Positions 9,848 to 21,599 of a stretch of DNA of 64,000 bases are shown piece by piece. A program made the translations under genes and the position numbers. Positions within the stretch are counted from its first letter, which is position 1; each line of letters begins with the position of its first letter. Location: the NCBI GenBank assembly GCA_023512835.1, contig JAKCVP010000011.1, forward strand, positions 248,001-312,000, in the 5' to 3' direction. The notes under the pieces are model-generated. The model saw nothing but the letters and a program-made list of their open reading frames with translations, was not told the DNA's origin and made no database searches. The stretch is from Taxillus chinensis (Eukaryota; Streptophyta; Magnoliopsida; Santalales; Loranthaceae).

Positions 9848-11605
9848 TCATTCACCGCCAGCGCGACGCTTCCTGGGCTTCTTGAAGCTCGGCTCCGCAT
9901 CCTGCGTGAAGGAGGTGGTCGGAGTCACGTCTTGAGAGCCGGCCATGCTATCTCCTTCTCCGAAACTGCGAGCAAAGGACGACGTCTCACTCGGCGCTTG
10001 TGAGAATGAGCCAGAGGTGTGTTGAGGATCCGTCTGCGTCGAGACGTCGAAGTTGATGTTCTCCGGCAGGTCGTCGATGGCAGATCGAATGCGTTCGAGG
10101 TGCTTCGGCATCCACAAATCGTACATGTTCTTGGTGAACTTGTAGCTTGCCCATTTCTCTCTGCCGTCTTGTTCGGTGAAATCAAAAGTACGAATTGGGT
10201 AACGATAGTATGACGTGTCTTTTCCGTCGAGCACAGCATAATGTCCATACATACGCACGGTACGATGATCGTGCGAGAAGGAAAACGCTAGGATCTCCCG
10301 GTCAATCTCCTTTTCGCGGCGGACGGCGCGGTACAACGCGACTATCCCACGCACCGCCAGCGTCATGCTGTGCGCGTTCTGCCGGTCGGCCACGTCCAGC
10401 GCCACCGCGCCGCATTTGACTTCGCAGGCCAGGAAGGGAAAGTAGCACTGGTAGGTCGCCATGAAGTAGGACCTATCGTTCAGCCCGCCGACCAGCGGCT
10501 CAATCTTGTGGCGTTGTTCGGCGGTGAAGGCCGATAGTCGGAAGCCGACCGAGTAGTCCGGTTGCGGACGAATCCCGGTCAAGGGAATTGAGTTATTCCA
10601 GCCTTCGTTGACGTTGTCAATGAGACATTTGAGGTGTGTGGCCCCGTAGATCGCAAACGTCTCTGCTGATGGGACCAAGAGGCAAGAGATATCCCGAATG
10701 ACCCGTGCTTCATTTCTGTCTTGTAATCTGCGGCAAGTTTCTTTGAAGAGGTCATCTCGGAAGATACTCTCGTTCGGGGTGCTCTGCTCGTTCTCAAGGA
10801 GATGCCGACAAGTCGTCCGTGAATTTGTGTGGGGGCCGAGCTCATCTTCGTCCATGAAACTACCCTTCGCGGCCAGCAGAGTGGGATAACGCGGATCGCG
10901 ATAGGGAGCACACTTTTCTTCCCGCGGTCGCTGATCACTGGCAGTGTGCTCACTCGCGGAGGATTGGCTGTTGCTACGTCGCAGGGACGAAGCAGACTTC
11001 TTTTGCGCAAGCGAGTATGACATGGTCTCTTCCTTGGGGCTGAACAAGTATTTTGGCCAACAGCCGTAGTTGTTCCAATACGCAATGGGCGTCAAGGTCT
11101 CGGCGTCTCTTGCACGATCTTCTAGAGGCGACGGTGGCGATGCTGCTTGAGTCTTGATGGATCGGTGTCGCTTGCGAAGCGGTTCGTCAGGCCATGGAAT
11201 TCGACTCGGATCGGACGTGGGCTCGGCGCTGGCTCGTTTGCGTTTTCGAGACTGGGCAGACTCGGTACAATGCACCGGAAGGCTTGAAGCTGGAGGTGGA
11301 GTGGACGGTGATGGTGATGGTGGATGACCCTGACCGACAGTTTAGTATTGCCAGGACAAGATGCATACTCGACTCACTGTAGGGTGGCTGTGTCTGCCTG
11401 ATACTTGTGTAGAGTTGTGCACTGCTCCTCCTGTGTCGGTGCCGTCTCGTCGATGCAGACGTGGACTCCTTCGCGTTGGCGTGGTGGGCGTCTGGCGTAG
11501 CTTGCGCACGCCAGCTGGTTTCACTGCCGGGCGACAAGGCGATGACCGAGCAACGTGCCCTTTGTATTTTCTCTCCAGCGATTTCAACTCAACAGAGGGA
11601 TCCAT
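9848..11605 (-). CDS. DUF7924-family protein, possible PD-(D/E)XK fold
   Basis: Modelled as exon 11605-11405, intron 11404-11330 (GTATCA donor, ATACTAAAC branch, GGTCAG acceptor) and exon 11329-9848, about 560 residues. Splicing joins MDPSVELKS and TPTRRSPRLHR to a Pro/Ser stretch and the basic SRKRKRAS, so the start is the ATG at 11605. The N-terminal half is low-complexity and rich in Arg/Lys with nuclear-localisation-like clusters. The conserved C-terminal domain (roughly residues 270-480) shows RPQPDYSVGFRLSAF, FPFLACEVKCGAVALDVADR, NAHSMTLAVRGIV, ILAFSFSHDHRTVRMYGHY and FTKNMYDLWMP, typical of the fungal DUF7924 family. The PD...ExK spacing (PDYS then CEVK) resembles a PD-(D/E)XK nuclease site; that is my inference. 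It is one of the best preserved genes here. Confidence 0.8.
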
Positions 11606-12649
11606 TAAGAAGTCAGCGTGGAGAGGAGACTTGATATGTGCTTTGCAAGAGTGCGAAGTGGAATGCAGATGGGCGGGAAGCCATAGGGCGACGGTTGCCA
11701 AGCCCTGCCCATAGCCCCCGCACCACTGCGTCAGGCTGGCAGGTTTCCCTCCACCTCGACCAATCAGCCGCCGAGATCCATGAGCCATAGCCGCCCGCCC
11801 ATCTCTACCTGACGAGACATTCTGTAGAGATACTGTGACTTTTGCATTCTCTTGTGATCAATGTTTGAATCGCGTGTAGCGCTGGCGGCGCACAGGAAGA
11901 CTTCGTCCCGAACATACGCAAGTTGAAGAGGGAGCATCGATATGGTGGGCATCTCATCTTCGAAATGTTACATCGACACTGGGTTCGGTGGCATACCTCA
12001 AATCTGGCTTCAACGCAACCCGAGTCTGCATAAGTTGGCCGGAGATTCTACATGGAGCCAGTCGCCAAGGCGGCGTTCAGCCCTCATCAGCAAAGTGGAT
12101 GGCACGCATCGCTGTGCTACTTGGGAAGCGCACGTACATGCTTCGCCACAGGGGAACCGCTCCCGATCTGAGGTGCTGGAGCTTGATGTGCCCCCCTCAG
12201 ATAAGTGTCAGCGTCTTGTCGCCAGCGCCGTGCTCCTGTGTAAACTTGGTTATCCTCGCCTCGCATTGTGCCTGAAGAATCGAGGCAATCTGGGAAAGAA
12301 GTTCCATCTGAACATGGCAGGAATTGTTGCTGGGAGACGCTGGAGTTGATTTCGTCCAGAGACACAACAAGTAACTAACATCTGCAGCCACCAAGCATCG
12401 CACCGTACAAGAGCGATCAGAATCGAAGCGCACAGCACAGACGTGCTGCAGGAAGCTTTATTACAAAAGTGTAAACATCGAATATCGACAGAACACGCCG
12501 TCCTCAACATACATCGACACGACAGATGCAGGTCTTTCGACCCCCCTTTGGCAGTCTGCATGTGAGCCATGCTCACTGATTCCCGTGCTCATCCACCAGC
12601 CATCGTCTCCCGCTATAACGACTTTGGTCAATTGCTGACTGACGCTTGT
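11606..12649. other. Intergenic stretch, no supported gene
   Basis: Frames of 60-135 codons on both strands overlap (for example plus 11942-12349) without recognised motifs or a clear spliced model. Likely the promoter side of the DUF7924 gene plus non-coding sequence. Confidence 0.4.
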
Positions 12650-13585
12650 TCAGCAACGGTGCGACCTAGTCGGCTTCGCCTGATAATTGGGTTTTGGGGG
12701 CGACGGTGATGCTTGCTCCTCTCTTGCTACATCCAAAGCGTGATTCTTCTGTTTTCCCCTAGTGGAAGACGTCCCTACATCTGCCCTTGGCTTTGCACCA
12801 TTCCGAATGCGATATAAATATGTTAGGTGATCGGCGGCCGCACAAGCGGCTTCTGAGCCACGCCAACATGGTGAGCGCCGCTCTGTAGAGTCGTGTGCGG
12901 ACATTCCTGGCCTCGATGCGTGCCAATGTATGGATGCTTCCTGATTCATGCGGTCCAGCGCGTTCACGCGGAGTTTGCCTTTAGTCTTGTCTTTCAACGC
13001 GAGAGATGGATCAGTATCTCCATTCCTGCCAGCCATATGGCGAGGAAGGAGGTGCCGGGTCGCGGATAGCTGGGGCGTCGAATGTCCTCGAAGCGCAGGA
13101 TGGATCTGACCGACGGCTTCTCCATGTGTCGTCGTGTTGACCCCCCTTTCATTGTACGATCGCTTCTCGTGATTCTGGCGCTCATGGAAGGCTCGATTCG
13201 TCTGATGGGCGGACGGGGCTGGGGCCTCGCACGGCGGTGCTGACCGTTCAGAGACATTTCTTCGTACGTCCTCGATACGCACTGACACATGGCGGAGGCG
13301 TTGGGTAGCGTGACCCGAAATCTGGTGAGTGTGGCGCGTGCGATCTGGACCCCCCTGAGCGCGCTCAGACGCTGTATTGGGGGAATGAGAACAATCTTTA
13401 GATGCTCCCAACCATAGACAGGAGGTCCGTGCGGCTTGAGACGGCGTTAAATCCGTCTTCGGGACTCGATGGAGCGTAATATATTCTGAGCCCTTTTCAG
13501 GATTCATATCGAGCGTGAGAACGGAAGTTGAATACTGAGGCATTTGCGTCAAAAGGGAAGCAGGGCGGTTGGGGAGTTGAGACAA
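12650..13585 (-). CDS. Hypothetical protein, low complexity
   Basis: An uninterrupted minus-strand frame of 311 codons. The codon at 13585 is TTG; the first ATG gives MPQYSTSVLTLDMNPEKG, so the start is uncertain. The product is hydrophilic and rich in Arg, Ser, Thr, Ala and His with no domain, signal peptide or membrane segment that I recognise. It could be a long chance frame in GC-rich DNA. Confidence 0.3.
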   Translation of the reverse strand: MSQLPNRPASLLTQMPQYSTSVLTLDMNPEKGSEYITLHRVPKTDLTPSQAARTSCLWLGASKDCSHSPNTASERAQGGPDRTRHTHQISGHATQRLRHVSVRIEDVRRNVSERSAPPCEAPAPSAHQTNRAFHERQNHEKRSYNERGVNTTTHGEAVGQIHPALRGHSTPQLSATRHLLPRHMAGRNGDTDPSLALKDKTKGKLRVNALDRMNQEASIHWHASRPGMSAHDSTERRSPCWRGSEAACAAADHLTYLYRIRNGAKPRADVGTSSTRGKQKNHALDVAREEQASPSPPKPNYQAKPTRSHRC

Positions 13586-15446
13586 CTCAGCGAGGAGCAG
13601 TCTTCAGACAACCAATCGTGATCCTGCTGCACACACTGCAGACTTGTTGTAACATCGCACGGGGCGGGGCCTCTCTCCAAGGATACCAGCCATCCATTGA
13701 CGAATGAAACATAAGGCCAGGAATACCATCCCTGCATCAAGACGAATGTCTCGCAGTTCAGCGGACTAATGACTAGTCAAGCCTATTTACTGTGAGCGGA
13801 AACATTGCAGACAGGACGACTCTGCAACCCTGACAGGAACAGACGGCCTAAGTTACCGTCGATAGACCAGGGTTTGATTCATCAATGCACCAAAGGCTCC
13901 TCCTCCACCTCTCACCCCTCCAACTCTGTCAACTCAAAGACTATGAACACAAAGGTTCGGTGTTTCCGTGTACTGGCGACATACTTATTCCTGAGGCCAT
14001 CAGCAACTTCCGAGATCACAGAACAAATGCAATTATCATGGTAAATTGTCTTTCCTGATCTTTGGTCCTTCAATTGCTGGGATGGTGGCTCATCTCTCTT
14101 AATATCTTCCCGAGAGATGCTGATACTGAATTTGTAACACTAATGGTCGGTCCTGGGAGGGGTATTGATCGCTCGAGTCTCCGCTGCTCCTGCCATCCAG
14201 ATACGAAATATCGTCGTGGACGAAAGCTTGCGATGCACAATCACCCACCTCGTTGCCATGCTGACCCATCATCATCAACTACAAAATCCCAAGATTGATC
14301 CGACTTTCTGCTTAACGCTCTGCCACTTCGTAGATCAATCAAGCTGATGACACATGTTACAGGTCCTTCTCTGTTCTCACGATCATGCATAACCAGGAAA
14401 TGATTGCCTGCACGATCTCAACCAATCGGGCTGGTTCAGACGGGGCAGCGCCCGCCATCAGACGACTGGCACTGGGATGGTTGGTCAGGGGAAATTCCGC
14501 AGACAAAGCCTTGCCCTCGTTCAGCCAAGTGGACGGCAGGATCCATGTGTTGTCTGCTGGTCGCAACCTGCCCATGGATCATCTCAGCACCCTTGAGAGC
14601 CGTACATATATGACGGCTGTCCGCCATGTCCATCAGCGTAACTACCACGCTTCGTAGACCTGTCGGTCCTTCCTCATACCCGGTGATCACGCCAGTCGTT
14701 TCCGCCGCCACGGTCAGCATCAGAGGATGTGTGAGACCTGGCAGTACTGCTGTGCTGCCACAACATGCGACTGTAGTAAGGAACTACACAACCTCCGCGT
14801 CCTCTGCGCGCAGCGTAGATATTGTCAGAGAATGAAGGTGGCGCAAGTTCCGGATCGATTTGCGCATAGCAAAGACCCTCCCAATGTTCGCGGCGATGGT
14901 ACGTACTGAAGCCTGATGAATGCGGAGCTGACATTCACATGTGCGACAGATGGTGGTCAGTCTCGCTCCAGTCTGGGGAAGCAGTAGTGCGATTTGGAGA
15001 GTATTTATTCTTTTCAGAGGGAATCGAACGTTCCACTCGTTCTCATATAGCGGCAGCCAGATAGGAGGGTAACGCGGTCTCTAGTCGAAGAAGGCAGCAT
15101 TGTGCATCCCCGATTCGAGCTCTGGCTAGTTTAATGCAGTTGCAATGGTCAATTTCTACGCTATGGGCAGTCTGATGGCATGCCTACAACGGCGAGTAGA
15201 CGTCGCGATTGAGCTGCGGCGGAAATCGCATTCAGACCTTATCAAGGCCATCCTTCCTTTCTAGCACTTGCGACTTGACCAGGATGCCGACGGTTAGAAC
15301 GATCTGAAGCTTCAGTATCAGAAAGCATAGAATGATAGCGAGACATCTAAGACAACGACAGGATGTAGCCGCTGGGGCAGGCTGGTCCCGAATCCAGAGG
15401 CGAAGAGCCTCGCCACGAGCGTTTCCGCACCGCGAGTCCGTGCAAA
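13586..15446. other. No convincing gene
   Basis: Several frames of 60-95 codons overlap on both strands around 14350-14930. The minus-strand frame at 14436-14720 (GVITGYEEGPTGLRSVVV) looks protein-like but I found no consistent exon chain or family. Nothing else is supported. Confidence 0.35.
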
Positions 15447-16155
15447 TTATGCCTTCATCCACCAATCTGACGGTATAGGACCCACTTCTTCAACGCCCTC
15501 ATACCTAACGAGCAGCCAGCTCTTCCGGGTGTAGAAGCGCTGGCAGTATAAAGGCGGCGGCTGATAGCTACAGATTATGTCCCAGTCTCTGTGGATGTCT
15601 TGGTCGGCCTTGTCGAGGTCATGCGCCGTGAGGAGGTTCCGAGCGGCCTCTACCCTATCGGACGACAAACCGCACCTCCGGCACGTTGCTAGCAGCTGTG
15701 TGAGGACGATGCGTTGTAGCGGCCCGGCGACAAATTGTTTGATGGAATCTAGACATCCCAGCAGATGCGGGCCACTTCGTGGCGAACACAGTGATGGACC
15801 CGACCCCACACCGGTCTGCACAAGCCAGTACTCATCGTAGTATGCCCAAGAATATTCCGCGAGGAGGCGCGCGAGCCGATAGCAAGCACTGATGGGGCCG
15901 GGCTGCTCGCACTCCACAGTACAGATTGTCTTCAGATCTGAGCGGAACTTCAGCAGATCGGATACGTTTGTACGCTGTGACAGGATATCATATTCCGTCA
16001 CCCATACGAACCAACTTGCTGCTTTGGCGATTGCCAAAAGAGGCTCCCGGTCCTGGGCGAGGCGCTCGTCGTTGTTGATCAGGGAGCAGACCTGGGACGC
16101 CAGTTCTGACTTCCCATGGTGCTGTTTCAACAGCAGTACCGTCAGAATCTGGCAT
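15447..16155 (-). CDS. Hypothetical protein, C-terminal exon
   Basis: A 227-codon minus-strand frame (MKQHHGKSELASQV to PIPSDWWMKA). It probably starts with a splice acceptor (TTGAAACAG then CACCATGGG) rather than with its first Met-like codon. It contains ERLAQDREPLLAIAKAASWFVWV, Cys pairs (CRRCG), and many aromatic residues. I do not recognise the family. It may be the 3' exon of the spliced gene between 16742 and 18060 on the same strand, or a separate gene; the sequence between (16156-16740) gives no clear exon. Confidence 0.45.
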
Positions 16156-16741
16156 TATCAGCAAGCGATGGGATCGGAAGGAACACTCCCAGAATCACCA
16201 TTGAAACAGCGCATGGGCGCCACGTCTTCGGGTCTCGCTGAACAGTCAACGCGTCTTTGAGCCATTCCGCTGCGACGCGAGGAGGGGAGCCGTCACGTAG
16301 TTGAAATGGGATGCCGCGACTTGATCATCATTGTCATTCAGAACCTTGGCGGAAGACATTCTGAGACAACAGCTGCTTGACGCGAGAGGGCAAATATACA
16401 GACTCTGATGAAGCATACAGGCACAACAGAGAGGATTCGGCAGATTATGGGCAATCTGACCAGCCTCGCTTTGTCGCTGACCCCGCGTAGTTGGCTGCAG
16501 GCGAGTGGGTGTAGCGTCACTTGAATGTCGTCCACGGATTACTCCTCAAGCTAGATGGGCTCTACTAGTCGTCTGTGTACCACGATCGGTAAATCATATG
16601 ATCCATTGAGTCTGATTCTGCGGGCTAATTCGGTTTCATCTTCCGTTAGTACTCGCCCAGAATTACTGTCCAGAACTCCTCATTTACAAAGATGGGTATG
16701 CACCACGTTGATTGGCGGCGCGTGTGATAACCCACTACAGT

Positions 16742-18060
16742 CTACTCTAATCCTGATTCATTGGCCCAGCTGTGTGTCCGCGATCTGGCACCCATGGCTT
16801 GCTCCTTGTCTGCATGTTCGAAAACATCCAACTCAGACTTCGTCGAGGGGGTCACGGGTTCATTTGGCAATTGCGGTACCCTCGGCCGACCAAAGACCTC
16901 ACCAGATGCATCATAGAAGGCTAGCATGTTGGGCGAGAACACGTTGGAGTATTGAGCAAGTAGTGGACGGGTCTGATCCATGAGTGTGAAGCAACGTTCC
17001 ATATCGCCTGTTTCCCATTAGTCTCCGGCAAGATGTCACGACTGCGCGATGCATCGTGGCGTCACAGACAACAAGGCTTACCGAAGGAGATGTTCTCTGC
17101 ATCCTTCCACAAGTCATGGTGCTTGGTGTAAGTCAATTGGTGAAACAGCAACTGCCGTCGAGCTAATTCTGCAATCGAGATCTCATAGGAGACGAAGGCG
17201 CGCGATTGTAACAGCGCAGCCGCAATGTCCGTGAGGCAACTGTCTAAGAGCCAGACGCATATCGTCTTGCCGAGACACTCTTCCCCCCTCGGCTTGTAAT
17301 TTCCGCAGGAGCTGGAACAGCACACTCTGTTCTGCGAGCAGATTGGAAGCAGATTTTCGCAGAAGCGCAGGAGACGCTACTGGAACGCAGAGGTATTTGA
17401 CGGTCGATCTCGTGCGTATGCTGAACACATTTGCTTCAGCAACCATGTAGATCAGCCCATCCGCGGTGTCACGTTTATATACAATGAACGGGATTGACCG
17501 ATCGAGGAGGAGCATTCGTCGAGGTTTGTCTGCCCTGTCCCACCGCTCGGAGCACGGGTCCACATCGATATCTCGGAACGTGTTAGTCGATCACTCCAAC
17601 ACGTCAGCTGCGAGAAGGGGAGAGGTACATTTTGTGTCTGCTGATAGCGCAAATGCATCCATAAACCGCTCGTATTCCGGCTCTGCCGCCGCCCATTCTA
17701 GCAGATCTTGTTGCTCCTGAAAGAACCATGGATGCAGCTCGACGGACCACTCTTGATCGCCTGGAGAGCAAGCTGAGAATTCTCGGACGTCCCCCAGGAA
17801 TGCTTCAAAGAAGGCTGGATCGCCGCGTGTGTATTCTCTGGCTAAGAAAATCAAGAGGATCAGACGTTTTCGAAAGTCGCTCAGCGGCATGCATCTCCAG
17901 TCATGGCTCTGCTCCTCAATAGTGCAGACGAGGCTGTCGCTGTTGAAACGGTCTCGCCAGGCGTAACGCATCGTGAGGAGATACTTCTTGTCCGAAAAGC
18001 AGAACAAATTGTCATTTTCGTCGGACAAGTCGAGATGCCCGCGCAGACTTCCGCTTTATG
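16742..18060 (-). CDS. Hypothetical spliced protein of unknown family
   Basis: A chain of minus-strand exons gives coherent protein. The first exon, upstream of 17629, contains DENDNLFCFSDKKYLLTM. Intron 17628-17572 (GTACCT, branch GACTAACAC) removes an in-frame TGA and joins to DPCSERWDRADKPRR and RSIPFIVYKRD. After LLRKLQAE the frame must shift by one base at a C6 run (17283-17288 on the plus strand) to continue as EECLGKTICVWLLD and LARRQLLFHQLTYTKHHDLW. Intron 17081-17008 (GTAAGC, branch GACTAATG) joins to GDMERCFTLMDQTRPLL and NMLAFYDASGEVFGRP. The start lies near 18060 and was not fixed. No known domain was recognised. The C6 slip is either a real lesion or an assembly error. Confidence 0.55.
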
Positions 18061-19145
18061 GACGTTGCTTTCGCTGATCGTTAAGTTGTCATCATCGCTT
18101 GAGAGGGGAGACCGTGAGGAAGGGATATCGTTGCTGGGTCACATTGTGATGAGGCTGTGCGATCCCGTCCGATCTACATAGAAGCTGCATACTGACGGCG
18201 AATTATCACGCTCGCTTGATCGTGGTTGATATAAGGTGAGTCTGCCTAAGCGCTGGGAAGAAGAATGCAGTATGAGCTTCTCCATGTTGTCGTCACCTGT
18301 GGCTTTCTCAAGGTCCCAATGTCATGGGCGTATGATGGCATCGGAAATTTGTAGTAAATACGGAACACAGATCGCAGTTACCTTCAACATGTATACGGGT
18401 GTGATAATGTAGGCAGCTCTCTGCTCACGCACTGTGCAATGGCCTCGTTTACATCAGTACTGGCTCTTTCGAGTCCTCTGATTACATTCTGGCCAGAGGA
18501 ACTGATGACTGTCAAATCCACGCGTTCAAGTATATCTGGGCGCTCTAATGTATTGCTGTATTATCAGTTCAAGTGTGCCAGTGAAGGTTTCGAAATGCGA
18601 TTCAATAGGGTAGCCAATTGCCATCCAGTGCGTCCATGGAGCTAAGTTGGGATATTACGATCAAGTCGATTCAAGGGCTTGCATGGCTGAATTGTAATTG
18701 TTCAGCTGGTGTCAGCGAAAGCAGCTGAACAGCAAACGATCCAGCTGATACTCCTATCTGACTCGGATTATGCGCTCGTTGTTTTAGCTGACAGGGTGTA
18801 ATGGTGTAAGACGCGACTGTAGGATCTACTCAATGCTTGCATTACCCTTCTTCGCAATGTGATCTCGGGCTGTGCGTGAACGAAGTCCTGTTCCCTGCTC
18901 TGTTTACGAGGCTATCATTGGCGGAGCGAAGACACAAGGAAGTAAAACGATAAGAAGATTTCTGAGGGGAACGTCTTATCAGAATTCGAGCCAATCAAGA
19001 TGGGTCCTCAATGTTTCCTGGGCAACGGAGGAGTCCCTTGCGTTTCCGGTCACACTTGATGTTCTCACTCTTGGGGCTTGTTATTCATATCAGATTTGAG
19101 CCTTTGCACCACCGCCATACCACGAGGCATTCGAGTCTTATTATC
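18061..19145. other. Intergenic, no gene seen
   Basis: Only frames of 60-75 codons. The stretch separates two apparently divergent transcription units and probably contains their promoters. Nothing specific was identified. Confidence 0.4.
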
Positions 19146-20695
19146 ATGCATCCAGCAGGCTGTGGACTCGACGGTGTCTTAGAGTGGATGTACAACCTTG
19201 AGGTCCAGGTGGGTCAGAATGGCGGTTCCTGTGGGCGTCACTCGGCAGGAAACATTGACATTTCGACTTGCAGGATTTAGAATACATCTCCACAAAGTGC
19301 CAGGAGGTCATTCGCTTCAGAATTAGCGAGCCATCTGATAACAATAATCCAAGTACTGACCGTCACAGCTTACCGGGATGTGAATCTACGGACACCGAAT
19401 ACCCAATGCGTGAATGCAAACGCAGACGAGCGTCTTTGGCGGGTCCGTTACCGAAAAGGCTACGCGAGACTCGGCGTCAGTCAGGAGCTGAACGCGTGAC
19501 CGAGACCGACGCACGAACTTTGTCGCAGGCTGATGTACAGGAGGTCGCAGAAGACGCTATCGAGACCCTGAACTCGGGACAGCGGCATTCAAGACGGGCG
19601 GAAGCAATAAGCAGAAGACGAATACCAGCTATCCCGAGCGAACGGGCCAATGCTGATGTTCGAAGAGTCAAGGTACCGGAATTAACAGACGTTTGGAGGT
19701 GGCTCGCGCAAGAACGACAGAGAGAACAGGTCACGGCTGATCGTGATTGTAGCCCTTCGATAGGAGCCAAAATCGTCCTCCAGTTGATATCTGACGAGCA
19801 AGCCGATGGGTGCTTGAAACGGATTATCAGCCTCCTTCGTAAGGCAATATTTGTCGATTGGACCAATTCGAAGATGCAATCAATGTATGATCTGACGATC
19901 AAAACTAAGCTGGTCATAATTTACAAGGAGTTGTCGGCGGAGGTAGGCATCGACACAATCAAGAGGATGAAACGTTGGCGACAGCAAGGCACAGTCGTGC
20001 TAGAGATCATGTTGCAAGACCCTGGACTCATTTTTTGCCTTGCTGGACTCTCGAACTCCTTCCGTATGCCGGAGAAAGATGCGGGCGCGTACTCGCAGGC
20101 GTTCAAGTCCGCTGTGGACAGCAAAGGGCGAGAGCCGCACATCGTGCTTGCTTTGAAGCAAGCTGCGACACAGCTAGCGGACATGCAATGGCGTGTATTT
20201 GGAAGCTGCTCAGCTGAAATACGAAACTCTTCGCTGACCACTGTGCTCTCGTCTGGAAGAGAGCACAGACGCTGTACCGCCCCCATTTCAGCTCCCACGG
20301 ACTGCAGCATGGACGCTCAGTGTCCATTTCGAATCACGGATGTCTCAGGCGGTCCACAGAATACCGAGCATCTTGCCGCATCATCATCTGCAATTGACCC
20401 CTACGGCTGCGAGTCCATACACAGTCCTGCACTCGGCAACCTCTGCGTCAGCCTCTACGAAAGAAGCAAGCCGACGACCAACAGCAGCGGAAAAGGTGAG
20501 GAGGCTGTTCAGTTAACAGAACCCCCGTTGGATTTCTGTCAAGAGGTCCAAGTCTGCGGCGTGTCTCTACAGCATGAGCCAATATGTACCACGTTAGGGG
20601 TGAATGACCCCTTGGACCCAATGCTGCAAGATACTGGAGGCTACATACACCAGTTCCTTCTCCCTACATTTGAAAACATGCCTCAGAAGGTTTGA
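19146..20695 (+). CDS. Hypothetical nuclear-type protein, two exons
   Basis: Exon 1 is 19146-19208 (MHPAGCGLDGVLEWMYNLEVQ minus its last residue group), intron 19209-19273 (GTGGGT ... CTTGCAG), exon 2 19274-20695; the frame is continuous, giving about 494 residues. This start is preferred to the TTG at 19268, which is inside the intron acceptor. Residues about 60-110 have basic clusters (ECKRRRASLAGPLPKRLRE) that look like nuclear localisation signals. The middle (GAKIVLQLISDEQADGCL, LTIKTKLVIIYKELSAEVG, ALKQAATQLADMQWRVFG) is helical in appearance. The C-terminal third is Ser/Thr/Pro-rich. I do not recognise the family. The gene is uninterrupted and ends seven bases before the convergent minus-strand gene. 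Confidence 0.65.
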
Positions 20696-20701
20696 AGCAG
20701 G

Positions 20702-21597
20702 CTAGAAGCGAAGCTTGGGCCTTATGCGTGCGCCACTGGACACTTTCGAGATAAGCTCTTTGACCTTCTCGGTTGCAGGCTCGACAAGCAAGCCCTGCAC
20801 AGCGATATCCAACTCGCTACTTCCGACTATGTACGCGGCAGCCCAGCCTGCCCGTACACGAAACGCCAGCCGTGGATGCATCACGATCCTAAACAATCAT
20901 CAGCGGAGTCCTTTGTTGACTTGTGTTGATGGTCTCATGCCCAGTTTGCTAGGCCGAACATCTAGCAAGTTGTGAAGGTCACGCACCAGCCTCCATGCTC
21001 AAACATCAGCTCCTTCTGCTCCTGACCCTGGAACGCTGTCTCGTCGAGCCTCACTAAGTACTCATCCTGCTCCTCGCTTTTGGTGTAGTCTCTCAGATGA
21101 GATCTTGGATAGCACGTAATGGCTGTACCTTCAGAGCATAAGAAGACCATCAGCAGGTCCAAGCGAAATGGATCGTGCGGCTTAGGGAGCCAGATGGTAG
21201 TCCAGATCGTCTCTGGCCTTGACCCTCCAATGTAATATACGGTTATCCATATCGGCGGTGATGCGTTTGCATTCGCAGCTGCTTCTTGGGTTCTGACGGT
21301 GCTGAGAAAGGCGCAGACACGATCGGCAATAGCCTATTTGCGGGTCAACATATTGCCAAGATCCATCAATACGTGTTCGCAGATGTCGAGTCTTACCGTG
21401 TGGCGGTTTATGCCGTCGTGAAAAAGTTGAAGGCTGGCCAACTTGTGTTCTTCTGTGTCGCGCCTTAGCTGCCGGACGTGATTTACACGCATGCCGATCG
21501 TCGTTTTCGACCCGTTGGGCTCAGCACTATCCCAGATCCAAATGAAGCCAGCTGCTATAAATTCTCTCAGCTCGTTCTCCATATCGGAAGCTTTCAA
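20702..21597 (-). CDS. Hypothetical spliced small protein
   Basis: Minus-strand exons read MENELREFIAAGFIWIWDSAE and MRVNHVRQLRRDTEEHK (21597-21334), then YYIGGSRPETIWTTIWLPK, CYPRSHLRDYTKSEEQDEY and ELMFEHGGW (about 21245-20995), an intron starting GTGCGTGACC, and IVMHPRLAFRVRAGW, YIVGSSELDIAVQGLL to KVSSGARIRPKLRF (20890-20702). The middle junctions were not all resolved. The family is not recognised. The gene converges on the hypothetical gene ending at 20695. Confidence 0.5.
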
Positions 21598-21599
21598 TA

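Noticed and set aside
10579..11085. 168-codon frame inside the DUF7924 gene
   Set aside because: It overlaps the conserved DUF7924 coding frame and has no family features.
13200..13400. Several CCCCCC/GGGGGG runs suspected as further frameshift sites
   Set aside because: The surrounding frame has no family match, so a slip cannot be judged.
14990..15060. GGGAATCGAACG sequence resembling a tRNA 3' part
   Set aside because: No complementary stems at tRNA spacing were found.
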